A DNA stretch of 36,726 bases. Origin: Hydrogenobacter sp. T-8. Its GTDB lineage: Bacteria; Aquificota; Aquificia; Aquificales; Aquificaceae. The translations under genes were made by a program, and so were the position numbers. The stretch spans positions 1,769,092 to 1,805,817 of the forward strand of contig NZ_CP048795.1 of assembly GCF_011006175.1 (NCBI RefSeq), in the 5' to 3' direction. The notes under the pieces are model-generated. The model was given only the letters and a program-made list of their open reading frames with translations. It searched no databases and was not told the origin of the DNA. Positions 30,702-36,726 of this stretch are shown in pieces (positions within the stretch are counted from its first letter, which is position 1; each line of letters opens with the position of its first letter).

Positions 30702-32588
30702 ATGCTGGAAAGGTATGAACTGCTGAGAGATTATGGCGGTCCTATAGACCTAAAGAAGTATGACTATACAGAGCTTGAAAGGCTTGCGGAAGAGGTAAGA
30801 GACTATCTTATAGAGGTTACCGCAAAAAATGGAGGTCATGTGGCACCAGGGCTTGGTGCTGTAGAGTTAACCATAGCACTTTTAAGGGTCTTTGAACCAC
30901 CCAAGGATGTGGTAGTCTGGGACATAGGGCATCAGGCATATCCATGGAAGATACTCACCGACAGAAAGGAGCTTTTTCCAACCCTTAGGCAATACGGAGG
31001 CATTTCTGGTTTTCTAAGAAGGGAAGAAAGCCCCTTTGATGCCTTTGGTGCAGGGCATAGCTCCACTTCCATATCTGCAGCCTTGGGCTTTAGGAAAGCC
31101 TTTGACCTCTTGGGTGAGAAGGACCGTTATGTGGTGGCGGTGATTGGCGACGGTGCAATGACCGCAGGCATGGCTTTTGAAGCACTAAACAACGCAGGAC
31201 ACCTAAGACCCAACAAGTTCATAGTTATCCTCAACGACAACGAAATGTCCATCTCTCCCAACGTAGGTGCCATATCCACATACCTTAGCAAAATACTGAG
31301 CGGGCACTTCGTGCAGGAGACAAGGCAGAAGGTAAAGCATCTTCTTGAGCATTTGGGAAGTCCTGCACTCAGAGTCATGAAGCTTACAGAGGAGTTTCTA
31401 AAGGGTCTTTTATCTCCTGGAGTCCTCTTTGAAGAGCTTGGCTTTAACTACATAGGTCCAGTAAACGGACATGACCTACCTGCCCTTGAGAAAACCCTTG
31501 AAAACATAAAGCATATAGAAGGTCCCGTCCTACTGCATGTGTATACCAAAAAAGGCAAAGGCTACAAGCCAGCAGAAAACGACCCAGTTACATGGCACGG
31601 TGTTGCACCCTACAAAAGAGAGTCTGGGGAGTTTATCAAAAAACCCTCACCACCCACTTGGACTTCCGTCTTCGGCAAAGCCATAGTGGAGCTCGCAGAA
31701 CAAGACCCAAACATAGTGGTGATAACACCTGCCATGAAGGAAGGTTCTGGTCTTGTGGAGTTTAGCCAGAGATTTCCTGAGAGGTTCTTTGATGTGGGTA
31801 TTGCGGAGCAGCATGCCTGCACCTTTGCGGGTGGTCTTGCGGCAGGCGGTCTCAAGCCTGTAGCCTGCTACTACTCTACTTTCCTCCAGAGGGCATACGA
31901 CCAAGTTATACACGACATAGCACTTCAAAACTTGCATGTGGTCTTTGCCATAGACAGGGGTGGTCTTGTGGGTGATGACGGACCAACCCACCACGGAGTT
32001 TTTGACCTTTCTTATCTTAGGTGCATTCCCAACATGGTAGTGTCCGCACCGAAAGATGAGCAAGAGCTAAGAGACCTACTATATACCGCACTGCACCACA
32101 ACGGACCCTTTGCCATAAGGTATCCAAGAGGTCCAGCCTACGGAGTGCCTACGGAGGGCTTTAGGCTTATAAGGGTAGGAAGTTGGGAGCTTCTAAAAGA
32201 GGGCAAGGATGGCGTAATCTTAGGAGTGGGATATACGGTCTATCAAGCTCTTAAGGCTTCTGAAGAGCTTCTAAAAGAGGGTCTTGACTTTGCGATAGTA
32301 AACGCAAGGTTTGTAAAGCCTATGGATAAGGAGCTTTTGGAAAAGTTGGCAAACACCTATGACTTATTCATAACGGTGGAGGACAACGTGCTCATGGGTG
32401 GCTTTGGCTCTGGGGTGCTTGAATGGCTGGCAAAGAGGGGCTACAGCAAAAGGGTTCTCACCTTGGGCATTCCCGACAGGTTCATAGAGCATGGAAACCA
32501 AAACCTACTGAGAAACCTTGTAGGCATAGATGCAGAGAGTATAGGGAATAGGGTGTTAGAGTTTGTAAGGGGTGGAGTGGTCATCTAA
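30702..32588 (+). CDS. dxs: 1-deoxy-D-xylulose-5-phosphate synthase
   Basis: Dxs joins pyruvate and glyceraldehyde-3-phosphate with thiamine diphosphate, the first step of the non-mevalonate isoprenoid pathway and a source of thiamine and pyridoxal precursors. Motifs: VVWDIGHQAYPWKIL near 72-86, the thiamine diphosphate site GDGAMTAGMAFEALNNAG near 148-165, and EQHACTFAGG near 371-380 with the catalytic Glu. The 628 residues are standard. No good ribosome binding site precedes the ATG. The purine-rich AAAAGGAAGG is 17 nt away, and TATAAA only 2 nt away. Its last 8 nt overlap the convergent nrdG. Confidence 0.96.
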   Translation: MLERYELLRDYGGPIDLKKYDYTELERLAEEVRDYLIEVTAKNGGHVAPGLGAVELTIALLRVFEPPKDVVVWDIGHQAYPWKILTDRKELFPTLRQYGGISGFLRREESPFDAFGAGHSSTSISAALGFRKAFDLLGEKDRYVVAVIGDGAMTAGMAFEALNNAGHLRPNKFIVILNDNEMSISPNVGAISTYLSKILSGHFVQETRQKVKHLLEHLGSPALRVMKLTEEFLKGLLSPGVLFEELGFNYIGPVNGHDLPALEKTLENIKHIEGPVLLHVYTKKGKGYKPAENDPVTWHGVAPYKRESGEFIKKPSPPTWTSVFGKAIVELAEQDPNIVVITPAMKEGSGLVEFSQRFPERFFDVGIAEQHACTFAGGLAAGGLKPVACYYSTFLQRAYDQVIHDIALQNLHVVFAIDRGGLVGDDGPTHHGVFDLSYLRCIPNMVVSAPKDEQELRDLLYTALHHNGPFAIRYPRGPAYGVPTEGFRLIRVGSWELLKEGKDGVILGVGYTVYQALKASEELLKEGLDFAIVNARFVKPMDKELLEKLANTYDLFITVEDNVLMGGFGSGVLEWLAKRGYSKRVLTLGIPDRFIEHGNQNLLRNLVGIDAESIGNRVLEFVRGGVVI

Positions 32589-33321
32589 AAGAACATTCTT
32601 GAAAGTGTTGTTTTATGCTATTTACCATGCTGGAAAATTCCTCATTGGAGTATGTGGTCCTTTTGGAAAAGGAAGGGTCAAGGGTTTTGCCGGGTATGAA
32701 CTTCTGCAGGTAATACCTCTTTGAACCTTTCAAAAGCTCTGCTATTTTCAGTATATCTTCCCAGTTGAGTTGTCCTTTCACAACAGTGGTTCTGAATTCG
32801 TGGTCTATTCCAGAAGTTTTTATGATCTCTATACTTTCGGCTATCTTGCTCACATCAACCTTGACACCACAAACCTCTTCATACTTCTCAAGAGGTGCCT
32901 TCACATCCATAGCTACGTAATCTAAAAGCCCTCTTTCCAACAACCTTCTCAGAATATGTGGCAGGCTTCCGTTGGTATCCAGCTTCACCGCATATCCCAT
33001 TTCCTTGACCCTTTCTACGAACCCATCAAGCCCCTTCTGAATTGTTGGCTCACCACCAGTTATGACCACGCCTTCTAAAAGCCCCCTTCTCTCCTCAAGG
33101 AAGGAAAACACCTCTTCGATGGGAATGGTAGGACCAAACCTTTCAGGCAAAACAAGCTCCACATTGTAGCAGTATCTACATCTAAAATTACAGCCTTGCG
33201 TAAAGACTATACAGGCAGGCTTTCCAGGGAAGTCTATAAGTGTAAACTTCTGAAAACCACCAACTCTAAAAATACAAAGAGGAGGCTCTGAAACCAAAGA
33301 TACGCCTGCCACATCTTTCAT
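32581..33321 (-). CDS. nrdG: Anaerobic ribonucleotide reductase activating protein (radical SAM)
   Basis: NrdG is the radical-SAM activase that generates the glycyl radical on NrdD. The cluster motif is C44-NFR-C48-RY-C51 (GCNFRCRYCYN). The GGEPTIQ SAM-binding motif is near 91-97. It is 246 residues, longer than E. coli NrdG (about 154) and of the NrdG2 type common in thermophiles and archaea. Its ATG overlaps the nrdD stop by 4 nt, so the pair is stoichiometrically linked. Its TGA overlaps the end of dxs on the other strand by 8 nt. Confidence 0.93.
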   Translation of the reverse strand: MKDVAGVSLVSEPPLCIFRVGGFQKFTLIDFPGKPACIVFTQGCNFRCRYCYNVELVLPERFGPTIPIEEVFSFLEERRGLLEGVVITGGEPTIQKGLDGFVERVKEMGYAVKLDTNGSLPHILRRLLERGLLDYVAMDVKAPLEKYEEVCGVKVDVSKIAESIEIIKTSGIDHEFRTTVVKGQLNWEDILKIAELLKGSKRYYLQKFIPGKTLDPSFSKRTTYSNEEFSSMVNSIKQHFQECSFR

Positions 33322-35279
33322 CCTATAAGCTCCTTCCTAAAGGTCTTTCTTAGCCTGAACTCCTCCCTTTTACCCTCGTTCCATTGATGGACGGGTCTCA
33401 AGTAGCCCACAACCCTTGAATAAACCTCTGTTTTTGAACCACAGTATGGACAGCTTTCGTATTCCCCAGAAAGGTAGCCATGATTTGGACAAACGCTGAA
33501 GGTTGGTGTTATGGTAAAGTAGGGTATTCTATACCTTTCACATACCTTTCTTACAAAGTTTTTTAGAGCTTCTGTGTCCTCTATCCTCTCTCCTACAAAG
33601 AAATGTATTACAGTTCCCCCTGTGTATCTTATCTGAAGCTCTTCTTGATGTTCAAGCACAAGGAATGGGTCATCTGTATAGTCAACGGGCAGCTGCGTGG
33701 AGTTTGTGTAGAAGGGTTCTGCCCCCTTTCTATAATTATCCTCGTTTGCTACCAATATATCTGGGAAAAATCTTTTATCAAGTTTGGCAAGTCTGTAGGC
33801 GGTAGATTCCGCAGGAGTAGCCTCAAGGTTGTAGTTGTTGCCCGTCTTCTTCTGAAACTCAAGAAGCTTATATCTCATAAAATCAAGGACCCTTATGGCA
33901 AAATCCCTACCCTCTGGTTCTGCTATGGAAATACCAAAAAGGTTAAGGCATGCTTCGTTCATACCAACAAGCCCTATGGTAGAGAAATGATTTTTCCAGT
34001 ATTGACCAAACCTTGACTTTATATCCCTCAGATAAAACCTTGAGTAGGGGTATAGCCCTTTCTCTGCTAGTTCTTCAAGCACCTCCCTCTTTATCTCAAG
34101 GCTTTCCATGGCAAGGTCCATAAGCTCAGAAAGCCTTTGAAAAAATTCCTCTTCGGACTTTGACAAGTAGCCTAATCTGGGCATGTTTATAGTGACCACA
34201 CCTATGGAACCCGTGAGAGGGTTTGCTCCAAAAAAGCTACCGCCTTTTCTCTCAAGCCTACTGAGGTCAAGCCTTAGTCTACAGCACATGCTTCTTATAT
34301 CTTCAGGCTTCATCTCGGAGTTAACAAAGTTTGCAAAGTAAGGAATGCCATACTTTGCGGTCATCTTCCAGAGTCCGTCATATTTTACGTCATCCCACTC
34401 AAAATCACAGGTTATGTTATAGGTAGGTATGGGGAAGGTAAAGACTCTACCTTTGGCATCTCCCTCAACCATAACCTCAAAGAAGGCTCTGTTCAACATA
34501 TCTATCTCCTCCTGAAACTCCCCGTAGACCGCATCCTTTAATTCACCCCCTATAAGAACAGCTTGGTCCTTATATATGGGAGAAACCTTGAGATCAAAGG
34601 TAAGGTTGGTAAAGGGAGCTTGAAAGCCTGTCCTTGTGGGAATGTTTAGATTGTAAACAAACTCCTGAATTGCCTGCTTTACCTGTTCGTAACTGAGCCT
34701 ATCATACCTTATGAAAGGGGCGAGCAGAGTATCAAAGTTGGAAAAAGCCTGAGCACCCGCAGATTCCCCCTGAAGCGTATAAAGAAAGTTTACCACCTGA
34801 CCGAGAGCTGAGGTGAAGTGCTTGGGAGGTCTGCTTTCTATCTTGCCAGGAACACCCCTAAAGCCATTAAGCAAAAGGTCCCAGAGGTCCCATCCAACAC
34901 AGTATACGCTGAGAACTTGAAGGTCATGAATGTGGAAATCACCTCTTAGATGCGCTTCCTTTATCTTCCTTGGATAAATCCTTTCAAGCCAATAGGTTCT
35001 GCTAACTTGAGAAGTTATGTAGAAATTTAGCCCCTGAAGGGAATAGGTCATATTGCTGTTTTCTCTAACTTCCCAGTCCTCAAGGTTTATATACCTTTCT
35101 ACGAGGTTTACTCTTTCCCTCTCAACTACCCATTTTTCATAAGCCTCAAGTAGACCCCTTTCCTGCAGAAACTTTAAAAGAGCTTCCTTTGAGTTCTCAA
35201 GACCTTTCTCAGATAAAAAGGTCTCAAAGTCCCGTTTGATTCCAAATGACTCTATAAAGTCCTCTATGCCATACACCAT
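33318..35279 (-). CDS. nrdD: Anaerobic (class III) ribonucleoside-triphosphate reductase
   Basis: NrdD makes deoxyribonucleotides without oxygen, using a glycyl radical. The radical site is Gly625 in VVGYLRPVHQW. A C-terminal metal site is formed by CPNH and CPYC around residues 598-616. The finger-loop cysteines include the SMCCRLRLD region near 330. The 653-residue protein begins directly in the catalytic part and lacks the N-terminal ATP-cone activity-control domain seen in many NrdD proteins. The ATG at 35279 has only a weak ribosome binding site (AGGAG is 16 nt upstream); a GTG follows at once. It is coupled to nrdG. Confidence 0.94.
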   Translation of the reverse strand: MVYGIEDFIESFGIKRDFETFLSEKGLENSKEALLKFLQERGLLEAYEKWVVERERVNLVERYINLEDWEVRENSNMTYSLQGLNFYITSQVSRTYWLERIYPRKIKEAHLRGDFHIHDLQVLSVYCVGWDLWDLLLNGFRGVPGKIESRPPKHFTSALGQVVNFLYTLQGESAGAQAFSNFDTLLAPFIRYDRLSYEQVKQAIQEFVYNLNIPTRTGFQAPFTNLTFDLKVSPIYKDQAVLIGGELKDAVYGEFQEEIDMLNRAFFEVMVEGDAKGRVFTFPIPTYNITCDFEWDDVKYDGLWKMTAKYGIPYFANFVNSEMKPEDIRSMCCRLRLDLSRLERKGGSFFGANPLTGSIGVVTINMPRLGYLSKSEEEFFQRLSELMDLAMESLEIKREVLEELAEKGLYPYSRFYLRDIKSRFGQYWKNHFSTIGLVGMNEACLNLFGISIAEPEGRDFAIRVLDFMRYKLLEFQKKTGNNYNLEATPAESTAYRLAKLDKRFFPDILVANEDNYRKGAEPFYTNSTQLPVDYTDDPFLVLEHQEELQIRYTGGTVIHFFVGERIEDTEALKNFVRKVCERYRIPYFTITPTFSVCPNHGYLSGEYESCPYCGSKTEVYSRVVGYLRPVHQWNEGKREEFRLRKTFRKELIG

Positions 35280-35298
35280 TAGCTTTTAATATATGCTC

Positions 35299-35379
35299 CT
35301 AAAACAGAAGTAGATAGAGCAAAAAGGCAAAAGCTACACACAAGGCACAGGCTATAAGGAATCTTACGAACTTCCCAAT
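35299..35379 (-). CDS. Possible 26-residue membrane peptide with ATT start (speculative)
   Basis: In the 84-bp gap after nuoG, one frame encodes a short, strongly hydrophobic peptide: a basic start (GKFVR) and then an uninterrupted run of about 20 apolar residues ending in LLYLLLF. Its only plausible start is an ATT at 35379-35377, placed 5 nt after GGAGGTG (35391-35385), overlapping the last codons of nuoG. ATT starts are rare, and the ribosome-binding-like sequence is also part of nuoG codons, so this may be chance. If real it would be a single-pass membrane miniprotein. Confidence 0.2.
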   Translation of the reverse strand: MGKFVRFLIACALCVAFAFLLYLLLF

Positions 35380-36726
35380 CTAAGCACCTCCATCACCGCA
35401 GTGTTTTTCTCATAAAGCCTTGTGAGGTTTTCGCTCCTTCTTGTTATCCATCCACTTCTATACAGATGCATTTCTCTCTTGAAGTCTTTTGGCTCGCCTT
35501 TTAGGACCACTGGCTCCTTTTCTCCTTGAGGTAGATACTCAAGCAAACTCCTTAAAAACTCCGTGTGGTTGAAGGCTTTTGGCAGGAACTTGAGTGTCTT
35601 TTTCTCTCCCATTAAAGTGGTAAGAGTGCCATCTGTCTCACCCATTAAGCTCATGGGTATTTTTATCTGAGCGTATTGAGCAAGACCATCCTCAAAGGGA
35701 GAAAAGACTACAAGATGTTCAAGACCTTCAAATACTTTCTCAAGCTCTTCCATTTTCATATAGTCCGTTAGGTCTTCGCCAAAGATGACAAGGTTCTTTG
35801 CCCTTTGGAGAGCTTCATGAAGGTCCGAAAGCCAACTCAATGGGATGTGTTTCAAGAACCCAAGAAAGTTCCCATCGTATAAAAGCATAAGCCTAAAGCC
35901 CTTTTCTTTGCAAAGGTCTTTGAGATACGCACCCCACTCTCTTGCCTCTTGTGGCTTCATGCCTATGGCATTGAAAACTATCACGCCCTTACCTTCAAGG
36001 TTTTGCAGGTCTTCCTTTTGAATTTCAATGGGGTTCAGCTTTTGGTCTCTTGTGCCTTTGCCTATACGGTATACCCTGCCTTTGATGTAATAGGAAAGCA
36101 CTGGTGCGGTGGAGGTTATGTCTTCTCCTATGAAAACATAAAAGTCCGCCTTCTTTATATCTTCTATGCCTATTGGCTGGTATTCTCCATAGCTTTCAAG
36201 GAAGGCTTTTAGGTCAAGACTTAGGGTTGAGCTTACCATTACGCCAGTTATTTTTACTATCTGAGCTATTAAGTCGTAGTCTTCGTTTGTCATATAAGGG
36301 GATAGGACAAGTAAAGTCTCTTCATGCTTTCCCTTAAGCAACATGGAGAGGAGGTTGGCTATGTTGCCACTGGTTTCTTCCCTGCCATACATTTTGGGAG
36401 ACCTAAGCCTCTCATGGTTTAGCACATCGTAGCCAAAGAAAGCCTTGGCACATATATTTAGCTCGTCAGTGGGCTTGGTTCTATACACCTTTTCCTTTGA
36501 CCTCCAGTCTCCCACTCCATACTCTATCTGTATCTCACAGCCTACAGGACACAAACCGCATGTGGTTTTTTCCCTCTTCAAGAGCCAGCTTCTTGTCCAA
36601 TACTTGAAGGGTTTGGAGATAATAGCACCCACTGGACAAACATACACACAAAGGCCACACATTTCACAGGTGGAGGTATCCATGGGTCTAACAGTGGGCG
36701 CTATGTTTGCCTGAAAGCCTCTCTCT
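35364..36726 (-). CDS. nuoG: NuoG-like complex I iron-sulfur subunit (5' end outside window)
   Basis: The frame is open to the window edge, upstream of the ATG at 36683, and reads ERGFQANIAPTVRPMDTSTC, which is normal NuoG sequence, so the visible part is the C-terminal portion. It contains a 4Fe-4S-type motif CEMCGLCVYVCPVGAI, the molybdopterin-oxidoreductase-like motif CGLCPVGCEI, and then a shortened MopB-like domain (about 430 residues) without catalytic function. NuoG carries electrons through the peripheral arm of NADH (or ferredoxin) dehydrogenase. Sequence after the NuoG stop holds a possible 26-codon membrane peptide. nrdD follows 84 bp later. Confidence 0.88.
   Translation of the reverse strand, partial: ERGFQANIAPTVRPMDTSTCEMCGLCVYVCPVGAIISKPFKYWTRSWLLKREKTTCGLCPVGCEIQIEYGVGDWRSKEKVYRTKPTDELNICAKAFFGYDVLNHERLRSPKMYGREETSGNIANLLSMLLKGKHEETLLVLSPYMTNEDYDLIAQIVKITGVMVSSTLSLDLKAFLESYGEYQPIGIEDIKKADFYVFIGEDITSTAPVLSYYIKGRVYRIGKGTRDQKLNPIEIQKEDLQNLEGKGVIVFNAIGMKPQEAREWGAYLKDLCKEKGFRLMLLYDGNFLGFLKHIPLSWLSDLHEALQRAKNLVIFGEDLTDYMKMEELEKVFEGLEHLVVFSPFEDGLAQYAQIKIPMSLMGETDGTLTTLMGEKKTLKFLPKAFNHTEFLRSLLEYLPQGEKEPVVLKGEPKDFKREMHLYRSGWITRRSENLTRLYEKNTAVMEVLRLGSS

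Overview
The window looks like chromosomal core DNA from a thermophilic, hydrogen-oxidising bacterium of the Aquificaceae, most likely Hydrogenobacter or a very close relative. The strongest clue is a small cytochrome c (18875-19177). From memory, its mature part is almost the same as cytochrome c-552 of Hydrogenobacter thermophilus. A full-length reverse gyrase (26830-30264) marks growth at high temperature. Bacterial rather than archaeal origin is shown by the rpsF-ssb-rpsR-rplI operon, the non-mevalonate isoprenoid genes dxs and ispG, murI and fabD. I see no insertion sequence, prophage, CRISPR array, tRNA or rRNA. The genome is very compact: most gaps are under 100 bp, and no stretch longer than 300 bp lacks a gene.

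Layout. 1-4100: a cut-off hotdog thioesterase, the HtpX membrane protease with a structured leader, phoH-ybeY-truA, and an exported SCP2-like protein. 4100-8983 (minus strand): one tight operon of a thiamine-binding-type MTH1187 protein, a Lon-family protease, an unknown 78-residue protein, fabD, an unannotated 48-codon gene and argB. 9012-12567 (plus): a DppC-like permease, a PyrK-like flavoprotein, riboflavin synthase and a degenerate EAL/HDOD regulator. 12564-14945 (minus): the S6-SSB-S18-L9 operon followed by a CcsA/CcsB-type haem handling protein. 15016-18123 (plus): rbfA, a Ski2/Hel308-like helicase and a DUF4416 protein. 18040-21606: murI, cytochrome c-552, an unknown Cys-rich protein, ispG and nadA. 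21656-22652: a FluC fluoride-channel gene between two DUF190 genes. 22649-25486: nitric oxide reductase norC-norB, a small membrane protein, and a divergent GYD-domain gene. 25510-32588: der, reverse gyrase, a small membrane protein and dxs. 32581-36726 (minus): anaerobic ribonucleotide reductase nrdD with its activase nrdG, downstream of a cut-off nuoG-like complex I subunit.

Together the genes fit an energy metabolism based on c-type cytochromes, complex I and nitric oxide reduction under low oxygen. CcsA/B serves cytochrome c maturation, c-552 carries electrons, NorBC removes NO, and oxygen-independent NrdD makes dNTPs. The most useful leads are: a candidate switchable leader RNA before htpX; a missed 48-codon gene locked into fabD and argB by ATGA overlaps at both ends; a FluC channel whose normally conserved phenylalanines are replaced, flanked by DUF190 proteins; a recurrent promoter layout with the -10 box 7-11 nt before start codons that lack ribosome binding sites; and interlocked stop codons at four of seven convergent gene pairs.
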